Positions 31,921-44,435 of a stretch of DNA of 64,000 nt are shown one piece after another. The stretch is from Antedon mediterranea. Taxonomy: Eukaryota; Echinodermata; Crinoidea; Comatulida; Antedonidae. Every line of letters begins with the position of its first letter. Position 1 is the stretch's first letter. The notes below the pieces were generated by a model, which did not search any database, had not been told where the DNA came from, and was given only the letters and a program-made list of their open reading frames with translations. The translations under genes were made by a program, and so were the position numbers. The DNA lies in contig NC_092676.1 of the NCBI RefSeq assembly GCF_964355755.1, positions 25,528,288-25,592,287 on the forward strand, read 5' to 3'.

Positions 31921-33946
31921 TTATATATATAATATATAAATGTTTACCGCCCACCATATTATCTACTAACTTTTATTTTACCATTTATCTAATTCAATAA
32001 TATATATATTATATATATTTTTTTAAATTTTGTTTTCTTTCTCCAAAATTATATAATCTAACCTAAATCTAAATTAAATAATATAAATAAATAATACAGT
32101 ACGAAAAATAAGACTAAATAATATAATAAAAATAGTATCACGTTTAATTAAATTACAAATAACTATTAAAATTAAATATAATAAGAACAAATAATCATAT
32201 AACAGTTGCATTAATTTTAATAACAACAGTATATTAAAATTAATTATCAATTATATTTTTTAATAATAATAATGATAATATTCGCTTTAAACTTGAAAAT
32301 ATTAATAATACTGACAACAAAAATAATGATAATAAATAGATAATAAAATTAACTACATCATATAGGTCATATAGATTGTTCGATCTGTAAGATTATCTTG
32401 TTTTTACTATTTCATTTTACTTGTATAATTCGCTTCTTATTTAAGACTTAAATGTCTTTTCTTTTTGTGTTTAAATTGCCTTATAAACGCTGATACAAAA
32501 GCGTTTGTTCAATAAAAGTTTTAGTTTTTTAGCATCATACTTATAAAATAATTGTAAACTCGGATCGAATGACCTTTAACAGTCCAATAGGAATATTGTG
32601 TAAACATAGCAAACGATAAAGCAAATATCAATACATTAACTTTAAAGCAATATCTCTCTTTGAACTCAGTTTATGATTACAAATGGATTGTTTCGAAAAT
32701 TTACCAAAAAAAGATAGGCCTAATTTGATGATTGGAGTGTTGGTTTTCTTGCTAATCATTTTATATGTATTTGTCAAACGTTCCGCCTACTAATAGTAAA
32801 TATATTGGTTTGCTTTTGCACTCATTAGGTTCATAGTTACCACCTTTATAAAGAGTATCTGACTAAACAAACAAGGTAGATGAAACTCCCTAAAAACAAA
32901 ATGTTAAATATAACGTTGAGAGGAATACGGTGTGAGTAAAAGAAACTAGATTTAATTCATCCCTATGACGAATTATAAGTTATATGCATTGATTTAAATA
33001 AGGATAATTTAATTTTTTAAAGATAGTAATTCATTGATTTTGTCAGAATTTATAATTAGTAAAGAAAGATAAAATCTTGTTGCCGCAAACACTGAACATC
33101 GAGCCACCATACACAACCAGAGATCCTTCCGCGTACGTCGTAAACCATTATGCATATAGATAATTACAATAATGAAAACATAAATCACTTTTCTCAAAAT
33201 TTCATTATAAATCATACGTATAACTTATACACTAAGAAACCAAATTGAACAAATGCGGATATAAAACAAAATATTTATTCGTAAACGCGATCTCGGTACC
33301 ACGAATATTATTAGACGTGATCAATTTGGAATATTGACATTCATTAGAATTTAAAAAACATCTACTTTGTACACCAATGTATCATATATAATAATTGTCA
33401 TAGTATGTCTAAAACAAGCAAAATTCCATTCATTCGGTTGTCACTCGTGACTTCATCTCCTGACTAATGTAAAATAATTCATCAATTATTAATAAACAAT
33501 ACAATATCAGTATTACTTTTTGGTACTAGAGGTCAAATGAAAATAAGATCAAATTGTTTATCTTACCCTTTGTACGCCAAAATTGTACAAGATATCTAAA
33601 AATTAGGCTTTACAAATAACTTTTAAAAATGGAGGTCCCCTTTTATTCCGAGAAGCTCATAGAGATTTAAAAAAATGGCATGTTTACACAAATAATTGTT
33701 TAGCTTGACGTGGAAATTTAAAGAAAACAATATAACTGTATCAGCTTTATAAAGCAAGTTTTTATTATGTGAATAATATTTAAAAAAATGTGAGATTGAA
33801 ATGTGCTTAGATAATAGGTACAAAAAATCTGTACGAAGAGAAAGATCTGCCGAAATTCAGAAAATAGGAATTGAGAATAGGAAGTCTGGTGATAGCTTTT
33901 GCAATGTGAAATTTCATTACTTGCAGATGAATCATACATAAATTCA

Positions 33947-34840
33947 TCAATCGAAATTTATACTATCTATATCTTCATAACTTAGGCCTTGATAATAATA
34001 AAACGGTATTCCGTTGTTTCCTCTATCTCCTGCAGCTTCACCCTCCTCATCCTGCTGCTGCTCCTCTTGTTCACACCGCTGCTCCTCTTCATCATCCTGC
34101 TGCTCCTCCTCACCCTCCTCTGGTCGATGAACCGAATGAAGATTATTTAATGATATACAGACAATTTCTATCAACCGATTTCGTCTTCGGAATGGATTCA
34201 TTAGTGCTAAAAACTTCGTTTTAATCCCCTTTCTGTTTTTCTTTTTTATTCTTATTTTAAGATTTGTTATTTTCTTAGCTCGAGCCTTTAAATCTCTTTC
34301 AACACTGGATACTTCTGTAATCCTTTGTGTAAGCGTTTTTTCAAGATTTTGTAGTTGTTGAGTAACGTTTTGTAATTCATTTTTTAGTTCGTCCCTCGTT
34401 CTTGCAAGGTCTTCAATTTGTATAGCTCGGGCATCTGAATTTGTCATCATCTCATCCATCATTGATTTAATTTCATTTAGGCCTTGTTCATTTTCTACCT
34501 TGTTAAGAGCATCTTTCAGTCTTTCAATGTTCATGTTGTTTCTAGTAAAAGTTCGCCCTGATTCTATAGCTTTAATCAAGCATTCCTTAGCGTTATTAAC
34601 CAAAAAATCCGGTGGAAGTTCTTCTAAACCATTCATTGGAATTTGGGTTTCCCTTCTACACAAAGCACATTCAATTTTGAATTCATTAGGGTCCTCTCTA
34701 CATTCTTCATATTGAATTATGCATTTTAAGCAAAACGAGTGTCCACACAAAAGACGTTTAGGCTGTTCCATTTGCTCCAAACACATTTTACATTGAGTAA
34801 TCTCCTTTAAAAATGTAATTGGGTCGTCTGGCTCTGCCAT
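33947..34840 (-). CDS. RING finger/coiled-coil protein (297 aa), copy 3
   Basis: It differs from copy 1 at two residues. Ser168 in the coiled coil is Lys, which needs two neighbouring base changes. Gln255 in the acidic/Gln tail is Arg. A synonymous change affects Thr208. All RING ligands are kept. Confidence 0.88.
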   Translation of the reverse strand: MAEPDDPITFLKEITQCKMCLEQMEQPKRLLCGHSFCLKCIIQYEECREDPNEFKIECALCRRETQIPMNGLEELPPDFLVNNAKECLIKAIESGRTFTRNNMNIERLKDALNKVENEQGLNEIKSMMDEMMTNSDARAIQIEDLARTRDELKNELQNVTQQLQNLEKTLTQRITEVSSVERDLKARAKKITNLKIRIKKKNRKGIKTKFLALMNPFRRRNRLIEIVCISLNNLHSVHRPEEGEEEQQDDEEEQRCEQEEQQQDEEGEAAGDRGNNGIPFYYYQGLSYEDIDSINFD

Positions 34841-35398
34841 GTTGTACTTACTTACGATTTAAACTTTTAGCCCTTATATAATAACTTTATAGGGAGCTGA
34901 CCTGCTTTCTTCGGTAAAAACAGTAACCAGTCAAATTGATTAACGGACAACCACGTTTCGTACGTCTCACCACGTTTCAGTACAGTTTAATTATTCTGCG
35001 TTATTTCCACCACGATACATTTCCGCGCCTATATTTTGTAAGCATCAGTTTAGGTATCAGTTCGTAGACAAAGATTGTCATCTAGAATAAACAAGGTCTT
35101 CCTTTTATTTATTATCAATGATGTGATTATTTATCAAAAGACAAAACTTATCTGTTACTGTCCATCGGTTTCCTACCCTAAAAAACTTTCCATCGGGTAA
35201 ATCCACTTGAATGTTGGATATTTGAAGATGAATATGCGTCTTTTAAACACCCCCATTTGTAATGGGTTCGTCGGTGCATGTCATTTCGTGAGTGGCTGGC
35301 CGCCACAACAATAAAACAGGTCAGATAAAAGATCTCTGAATACAATTTTCGGCATCGATTATTGTTTTCGACTTTCGACAATTCATTTTCACGTCAAA
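34841..35398. promoter_or_regulatory. Divergent promoter region, copy 3
   Basis: The motifs and spacing are those of copy 1; I noticed no difference. Confidence 0.6.
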
Positions 35399-36526
35399 AT
35401 GTCAACATACGCGGATTCGGAGGAATTGGTTAGATTTTCTACAATATGTTCAATGTGCCGTGAAACAAAGGTAGATCCCAGACTTCTTGAATGTGGTCAT
35501 TCGTTTTGCTGTAATTGTTTAGATCAGAAACATAAAACCATGCAAAAGGCGAGTAAATCATTCTTTGCTGTCGATACTAACATTAGGTGTGTTGTTTGTC
35601 ATAGTTCAAGTATAATTCCTAAAAAGGGTGCTAAGGAACTTCAAAAGCCTAATTTGATTGCTACCGCAACTGAATGTTTTAATATAGCTCAGCAAAATGC
35701 ATTCATTTTTGTTAAACTTCCAGCATGCACAAACCCTCTTCATAACGATGTCTTGTGGTGTGAAACATGTATGGTTTACATATGCAGTAGGTGTTCACAT
35801 AGGCCTAGGCGAGAAGATCATAATCAGTACTGCCACTTTAGTTCAAATATCGATTTCTTAGAGGCCCATGAAAAGGTGAAACAAAGAATACGCAAAATTG
35901 AAAGAGAAAATAAACTATTAAAAGAGTCCAATGAATCAATAGGACAAAAAAAGGAACAAAGAGCCAGGCAACAAGTACAAAAACTTCAACGATTGAAAAC
36001 ACAGAGCGACAGTGACTTACAAACGGCCAAGCAACAAGTACAAGAACTTCAACGATTGAAAACACAGAGCGACCGTGACTTACAAAGGGCCAAGCAACAA
36101 GTACAAGAACTTCAACAATTGAATGAACAAACCGAGAGTGACTTTAGAAACGCTTATGAAAGAATACAACATGTTGATTTAACGTTGGAAAAAGTAAACC
36201 AGCTTAGAGACAATTCTGAAACACAAACTAGAGACATACACGATCTTGAACAAATAAAAGAACAAAACAATAGTGTAGTACAAAACGTAAAACAAAAAAT
36301 AGAAGATCTTGAAGGTAAGATGGAAGAAATTAACCTGAAAACTTCCAGTCTTAAAGAAGATTCTGATGCTCAAACTAAAAATTTAGAAATTCTTGAAAGA
36401 AAGCAAGAACAAATTGAATTACAAGAGCACACTCAAAAAAGAAAAAAGAAAATAAATGTTTTTTCTGCAGCGAGAAATCGATTCCGAAGACGAAGACATA
36501 ATTCTTTCGATGATTTCATTGGGTGA
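35399..36526 (+). CDS. RING/B-box/coiled-coil protein (375 aa), copy 3
   Basis: The protein is identical to copy 1, with all RING and B-box ligands and all three 21-residue repeats kept. AATAAA lies at 36693-36698. Confidence 0.9.
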   Translation: MSTYADSEELVRFSTICSMCRETKVDPRLLECGHSFCCNCLDQKHKTMQKASKSFFAVDTNIRCVVCHSSSIIPKKGAKELQKPNLIATATECFNIAQQNAFIFVKLPACTNPLHNDVLWCETCMVYICSRCSHRPRREDHNQYCHFSSNIDFLEAHEKVKQRIRKIERENKLLKESNESIGQKKEQRARQQVQKLQRLKTQSDSDLQTAKQQVQELQRLKTQSDRDLQRAKQQVQELQQLNEQTESDFRNAYERIQHVDLTLEKVNQLRDNSETQTRDIHDLEQIKEQNNSVVQNVKQKIEDLEGKMEEINLKTSSLKEDSDAQTKNLEILERKQEQIELQEHTQKRKKKINVFSAARNRFRRRRHNSFDDFIG

Positions 36527-38139
36527 AGACAGCTTGTGCGGCAAGATGCGGAGCAATCAAAACTCAAACAGTAGCCTACATTGTATTACAAATTCACGTG
36601 TAGATCTCAGTAAATTATCACATTTTGTAAATTTCAGAACAAACAATTTAGGTTCTTTGGATTTTTAGGCCATAATGTAGAGTAAATGAGTAAATAAAGT
36701 AATAAACTCCCAATTCTAAACTTGTTTTCAAAATTTAATGTAACATTATCGGAGTTTAATAATCAAATCTAGCTAAACCATGTACGCCTACAGTTGTTTT
36801 TTTTTCCCAGTCTTTTTGCAATTGTGTGAGCTGGGACAAATATTTATTAGAAAGTCGATTAATTAAATATGTATAATTTAGTTAAATTGAAGTTTCCCTG
36901 TTGTTTGTAATAATTGGAAGCTACAATTACGTTGTTAGTATTCTTTTAAATACGATATCACCAGACGTTTTATTGTTGTTGTTTCCGGCGCGGAAAATAT
37001 GGGTGCACACTGAAAGGCGGAAAAAACGATGCCAGCTCATTATTTCACTTTTTAAACAATACAAAAATGTTTAATTACAAACATCATGTAGACCTTTCTT
37101 TTAAAACTATTTATCAAGAGTAAAAGAAATTAGAAATGTTGGGATATTTTTTGTTTAACGAAAATGTCGGGAGGAAATTGTATTTTATCGGAAGATTATT
37201 CAAAAAAAGTAAGGTATGCTTTTCAATCAAATTTTAGAATTAATAAATTGATACTAAACTGTATATGAAGATAACTTTTATTGACTATTGTATTATTTTT
37301 TCTCTGTGTTAGTTTCAACATCTTGCAAGCATATCATCGTATGAGTATTAACTACTAATAAACAGGTGCAATAAATTAAATTTAACCCCCATTATAGATA
37401 AGCCGATAGTTTGAATCAATAACGAGGCATATACTGACCGTATTAATTCGTAATTAATTTCTGTAATTTTTGGAAAGTGCCGAAAACGTTACAGTTAAAT
37501 CAATTAACCCATATCAGGATTACTGTACATTGGTCCAATTGTTTTTTTCCCCATTAGACTGCACGCATCCGTACTGGGGTATAAAAATGACTGTAATTCA
37601 TTGCACTCGAAATGTTTAAAGTTTGAAACATTATCCGCCATCCCTGGAGGGAGGTTGGAGGGTTTGGGTGGGGGAGTAATGGCGTTTCAAAATTACCGGA
37701 ATCAGTGTACGAATGTTTTAAATACATTGAAAACTGCCAGGGAGAGGTTGTGGGTTGTGACGGTAATGGAGTATCAACATGGCCAGAATTACTCTGAATT
37801 TGTTTGCAGTTGTCCGATTTAGTTGGGAAACGGAAACTCATAGTCCCCCAGTCTTCATTTCATAAATCTTACTTTGTATAAAAGTACTATGTGGTTTATT
37901 CGAGTATAATATGCATATTCATTATAATTGAACATAACGATATTGCAACAAGTGATCTATAAATTGTGAACTTGCCGGTACTGTCAACAGATAAAGTGAT
38001 AAAATGTCTAGATTAAAAACTAATAGCGTCAATTATGATTTCGCTTTTGATTAGGTTTATTCACAAACTATAATGTTTGTGACTTCGTAAGAATTTACAA
38101 AGTTAAGTTGTGTTCAGGACCACCATCGGAAACTCACAA

Positions 38140-38469
38140 GTGAGTGAGTGGCCGAGCGGTTAAGACAGTGGAACCGTAATCACGTAGCCGTAACATCGGC
38201 AGGGGTTCGAGGCTCACTCACTCCATGGTTCTGGTGGTAGAACGAGTCTTCTCGGATAAGGACTATAAACCGTAGGTCCAGTGTACACAACTTGCTCGTG
38301 TGCACTTTAAAGAACCTAGTACATCTTTCGAGACGAGTAGGGGGTTACCCCGGTGTATTAGTACATCACAGCCACTGATCACCAACTGGGCCCTCTGGGA
38401 GATCAGTCTTTGACTGAAGAGGTCACCCAGTATAAAGATAAAACAAACAAACAAACAAACAAGACAAAC
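38140..38469 (+). mobile_element. tRNA-derived SINE, copy 3
   Basis: Same element and flanks as at 6581-6910. Confidence 0.75.
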
Positions 38470-39674
38470 ATACACACAAGATGCTCTACATAAACAAAGT
38501 CTTATTACAAGTCTTTGGGAGTGGAGTTTGTCCTTAGAAAAAATCCTGACATGTGACGGGACTTGAACCCAGGACCCTTGGAGTGTTTATTTTTTGTTTG
38601 ATTGTTTGTTTTATTGTTTGTTGTCCATGGTCAATATCTCATTGCTATGAGAATGTACATGTAATTTCCAGACCATATGCACTGATTATTATTATGTACC
38701 TAACTGTGTTCGTAGGGTGTACAAATAAATGAATGTTTATGATTTGAATAGGAAGTGTGCTCCACGAAAAAATGTTTGTACCCGCTATAGGTTAAATGTC
38801 AAAATAAGGTGTTTTTAAACATTTTGTGTATTTCTGTTGTATTAGAGCAAATATAATTATATATATTGCGAGAAATTTGAGACTAAAATTATAACTTTCT
38901 GACTAGTGGTTGCTGAGATATTGATTTGGCTATTTTCTTGACCAATGGTCAAAAATAAAGTTTCACTGTCATTTTTTGGCAAAAGTTGTCCATTAAAGTG
39001 ATAGAAATATGTATATTTTGAGTGTTTTGACACCAACTATGACCATATCTACCCACAAATTTCTGAGATATGAAAAGTGTGCTCCAAGCCAAAAATATTT
39101 GTGCCGGCTATATGTCAAAGGTCAAAATTAAGGGTTTATTGACAGTTTTATGATTTTTATTACATTAGAACAAATATAAACATATACTTTGCGAGTAATT
39201 TGAGACCACAATTATCACTTTCTGACCACTGGTTGCTGAGATATTTATATGTCCAATTTATTGACCAGTGGTCAGAAAAGGGGTTTCTGTCCACTTTTGG
39301 CAAAAGTTTGCCATTAGATTGAATAGAAATATGGGTCTTCTGAGTAGTTTGATAAAAAAAAATATTCCAATACACCCAGTAGTTACCAAGTTACGCAAAG
39401 TCTTAACTTTGACCATATTGACCTTTTGGCCCTTGTACTGACCGAGCATCCCAATTTTTTTCGGCCAACAGCAAAAAATTGATTTGTATTGATATAAGGA
39501 AGCAAAAAAACATTGTTGGCATAGTTTGCTAGAGGGTGCAGGTAAACCCCTTGTGGCTCCCCAACTATACGTAGGTCGCACAATCAGCATCTTGATACTA
39601 CTGTACTTTATTCCTCTCTTTAAAGTGTAGACCTATAGCTAGGCCTATGTACTTAATAGCAATGTTAGATAAAC

Positions 39675-40279
39675 ATGTCGGTGATATACAAGAATGCTAA
39701 GATCAATAGAATGCATAGAATAGATGATGGATGTGTTCTATACAGTGATACACTCAAAAAGAGTGTCGTAATGTGTAATAATAAATTTGAAGAAATATCT
39801 CAATTTGGCAAACAAATATTGAAAGTCCTCCCTAAGTGTTTTTAATTTCGATATTGACGATGGTAACCTTCTGGGTAAGATAGGTTCAAAAGGTAGTGAA
39901 GAAGGACAACTGTATATTCCACAATATGTCACCCTAATAAGGGAAGGTAATTTAATGATTACTGAGTCTGGTAATAATAGAATACAACTGTTTGATGCAA
40001 ATGGTATGTATTTAGAAACACATATTGATCCGGGCGAAGAAGATGGGAAAGTCCTTTGTGTATAGTAATGGACACGGATGAAAATATAATTGTATCCAGT
40101 GCTCATAAACTACAATTATTTGATAAAAAATGGTGTTTTTGTCAAACGAATAGATAATAAAGATGATGGAATTTGATGAAATTAAATTTCCATGCGGCAT
40201 TACAATAATCGCTAATAGACCAAGACGACTGACAATTGCAAACTTAGGAGAAAATAATGTTAAAATATTTAATTACTAA
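39675..40279 (+). pseudogene. Broken NHL gene end (block a), copy 3
   Basis: Same deletion and frame breaks as copy 1. Confidence 0.7.
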
Positions 40280-42153
40280 ACAGTATCTTGCTTACTAAAT
40301 AATTGTAAACACAACTCGAATGATCTCCAAGTGGAATATTCTGTAATCATAGAAAACAATGATACAGAAGAAAATAACAATTACACTGTAAGATAGCAAA
40401 TCCCCTTTGAACTTATCCAATGATAGACTATGGTATTTATGGTGCACTCAAAATCATATTGACAATCAATCTAGTGTAGCCTACACACTTTATAACCAAT
40501 GATAAATATTTATTTCTAATTGATAGGTCCATTTTTATATCTTTATTTGTTGTTCTAGATAGTTTATCCGATTGTATATAGTTTAATTGTTGTTTTATTA
40601 GGATCACGTGAGTAAACACTGCACATTGCAATACAGAATTATAAATTCTTATGAAACAAGTGCATGTTTGCCGACATCGTGGCAATTTGTTTTGAATTTC
40701 AATATTGACTATGGTAAAATTTTGGGAAAATAGGTTCAAAAGGTAAAGGGGCAACTGTATATTGCACAAGGTGTCACGTGTTTGCCGAACCGCTGCACAT
40801 ATACCATTATAATAAAGTTGAGTATTTGTTCATTCATTTTTTATTGTTCCACATAAAGTAAGAAAAGAAAATGATCAAGAAAAAACCTGTCTTTGTTTAT
40901 TTGTGGAATCTCAACTAAGCCAAAAAGAGCTTAAAGTCTGAGTTTCCAAAAGACATTAAGGGCCTACATTGTACATGGTAACGTAAAATTGCTTTCTAAA
41001 AAAAAACCAGAAAAGTCAAATAGATTTTATTAGAATATCAATAGAATAGAAAAAGTAATATATAAATTCCATTCAGAGTAAACTTATTAACTATCTAATA
41101 AATATTAATGGATAAATATTTTTTGTATTTTTTTTTTCAAAAAGGTTAGTGATGATTTAATATTATATCCTTATTTTGTTTTATATATCATCGACATAAA
41201 AAAAAGCTTGCATTAAATGATCACGTGAATAAACACTGCAATACCCAACCAGAGGATTTTTTTTAACATTTTTATCTAATGTTAAAAATTTATAACATAA
41301 GCACCTATAGTTATTTAAAAGGAGTCAAATAATAAAATATTAGAAACTTGTTCGTATATTGTTGTCTTTATTATTTTACACACTCCAAAATATGGTTTAT
41401 TATTTTTTAAAGGCCTATACGGTACCGTATTGTTTCCACCTATTTGGCAACATGTACACCATGACATGTTGATTGTTATGTAGGCAGACAATTTATTACT
41501 TAAGGCTATACTACAAAAAGTCAAACGTTGAAAGCTTAAAGGCCAGGTGCGGGCAAAACATTTCTATTGATCATACATTCCAATAATTATCGATCTATAG
41601 TTTCCCCTATGTTTCATAATTTTTTGGGATTTTATTTGTGTTACACGAGCTTGTTGAAATTAAGCACTTTCTTATCAGTGGGGGGATAGTTCAAATTACA
41701 CAGTAAAATCTCTATTCTTTTGTACACACATTTTGTAAATAGAGAGGCATTTTTTAAAAGCTATGAAAAATAAACGGTGTGGTAAAAAATGTTATCAGAT
41801 GACTAAATATAGGTAATATAACTTGAATATTACATTTCTGATATTTTTATTCAACTTCAGATATTTATTTTCATGCAAAAGCAAAAATTATCCACCGTAT
41901 ATCCCCCATCTTTTTTCACCGTCTAGGGAGTCACAAGACATGTTATTACAAAAAATTGATTTGTATTGATATAAGGAAGCAAAAAAACATTGTTGGCATA
42001 GTTTGGTAGAGGGTGCAGGTAAACCCCTTCTGGCTCCCCAAATATACGTAGGTCGCACAATCAGCATCTTGATACTACTGTACTTTATTCCTCTCTTTAA
42101 AGTGTAGACCTATAGCTATAGGCCTATGTACTTAATAGCAATGTTAGATAAAC

Positions 42154-42806
42154 ATGTCGGCGATATACAAGAATGCTAAGATCAATAGAATGCATAGAAT
42201 AGATGATGGATGTGTTCTATACAGTGATACACTCACAAAGAGTGTCGTAATGTGTAATAATAAATTTGAAGAAATCTCTCAATTTGGGAAACAAATATTG
42301 AAAGTCCTCCCTAAATGTTTAACGGTTAACAATGATATTCTTATACGTAGCAGAGGCACACAGTGTTTTTAATTTCGATATTGACGATGGTAACCTTCTG
42401 GGTAAGATAGGTTCAAAAGGTAGTGAAGAAGGACAACTGTATATTCCACAATATGTCACCCTAATAAGGGAAGGTAATTTAATGATTACTGAGTCTGGTA
42501 ATAATAGAATACAACTGTTTGATGCAAATGGTACGTATTTAGAAACACTTATTGATCCGGGCGAAGAAGATGGGAAAGTCCTTTGTGTATAGTAATGGAC
42601 ACGGATGAAAATATAATTGTATCCAGTGCTCATAAACTACAATTATTTGATAAAAAATGGTGTTTTTGTCAAACGAATAGATAATAAAGATGATGGAATT
42701 TGATGAAATTAAATTTCCATGCGGCATTACAATAATCGCTAATAGACCAAGAAGACTGACAATTGCAAACTTAGGAGAAAATAATGTTAAAATATTTAAT
42801 TACTAA
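42154..42806 (+). pseudogene. Broken NHL gene end (block b), copy 3
   Basis: Same frame breaks as copy 1. Confidence 0.72.
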
Positions 42807-44217
42807 CCAGTATCTTGCTTACTAAATAATTGTAAACACAACTCGAATGATCTCCAAGTGGAATATTCTGTAATCATAGAAAACAATGATACAGAAGAAA
42901 ATAACAATTACACTGTAAGATAGCAAATCCCCTTTGAACTTATCCAATGATAAACTATAGTATTTATGGTGTTGGGGATTTTTTAGAAAATTTTCAAAAG
43001 ATTAAGTGTTTCTTTCTGCTAATGTGTAGGTTTATTTATGTGCCGCAATTAATATTAATTGCACTCAAAATCATATTGACAATCTACTGTACATACTTGA
43101 ACCCAATGATAAATATTTATTTCTAATTTTTATATCTTTATTTGTTGTTCTAGATATTTGTATTTGTATATAGGCCTAGATTGAGTGCTGTTTTATTAGG
43201 ATCGCGTGAATAAACACTGCACATTGCAATACAGAAACAAGTTTATTATCGGGGCAATTTGTTTTTAATTTCAATATTGACGATGGTAAAATGTTGGGAA
43301 AATAGGTTCAAAAGGGGCAACTGTACAAGGTGTCACGTGTTTGTCAAAGCGCTGCATTATATACCGTTATAATAAAGTTGAGTATTTGTTCATTCATTTT
43401 TTTATTGTTCCACATAAAGTAAGAAAAAAAAGATCAAGAAAAAACCTGATTAAGTCTTTGTTTATGTGTGGAATCTCAAATAAGCCAATGAGGTCTTTAA
43501 GGCTGAGTTTCCAAAACACATTGGGCCTACATTGTACATGGTAACGTAGAATTGCTTTCTAAAAAAAAAAGAAGAAAAAAATCCAAACAGATTTTATTTG
43601 ATATCAATAGAATAGACAAAGTAAGATATAAATTCCATAGGAGTAAACTTATTAACTATCTAATCAATATTAATGGTTAAATATTTTTGTATTTTTGTTT
43701 TAATGTTATATCCTTAATTTGTTTTGTATATCACCGACATAAAAAAAACGCTTGCATTAAATGATCACGTGAATAAACACTGCAATAACACCAGAGGATG
43801 TTGTTAATTCGCTTTTTATTTCTATAATGTTAATATATATTTTAATTATAAACATAAGCGCCTATAGTTATTTAAAGTGAGTCAAATGATACAATGTTAA
43901 ACTTGTTTGTATTTTGTTTGTCTTCATTATTTTACACACTCCAAAATATGGTTGTATTATTATTGATAATGCCTTTCTGTTATGACTTATGTTATTCGGT
44001 GAAATGATATTCACCATGTTGATTGTAGGCAGACAATAAATAATATATCGATACGATTATTATTACTTTTTAGGCCCTATACTAAAAAAAAGTCAAACGT
44101 TAAAAAATTAATTGTATTTTATTACACTTAAGTCTCATTTATATTATTGTAGCAAATTACTTTGATGTCCTATATTATCTTTTTCTTCTTTCGAAAGAAT
44201 GATAACTTTGTTTTCCT

Positions 44218-44397
44218 TTATATGTCCGATAAACTCTCTTTTAATTCACTAATTTGAATGTCTAAATCTGTTTTTGTACGGGATAACGCCGATTCAAGTT
44301 CTTTCGTCGTAGGTTCAAGATTTCGTATTTTTTCGGTAGAGTTTTGTATGTATGTGTGGCCTTGTTCGTTAGGTTTAATAATCTCTACTTTAAATTT
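44218..44397 (-). pseudogene. Coiled-coil remnant, copy 3
   Basis: Identical arrangement to 12659-12838. Confidence 0.6.
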
Positions 44398-44435
44398 TAA
44401 ATGTTAAAATGTTTTAATTACTAAACAGCATTATA

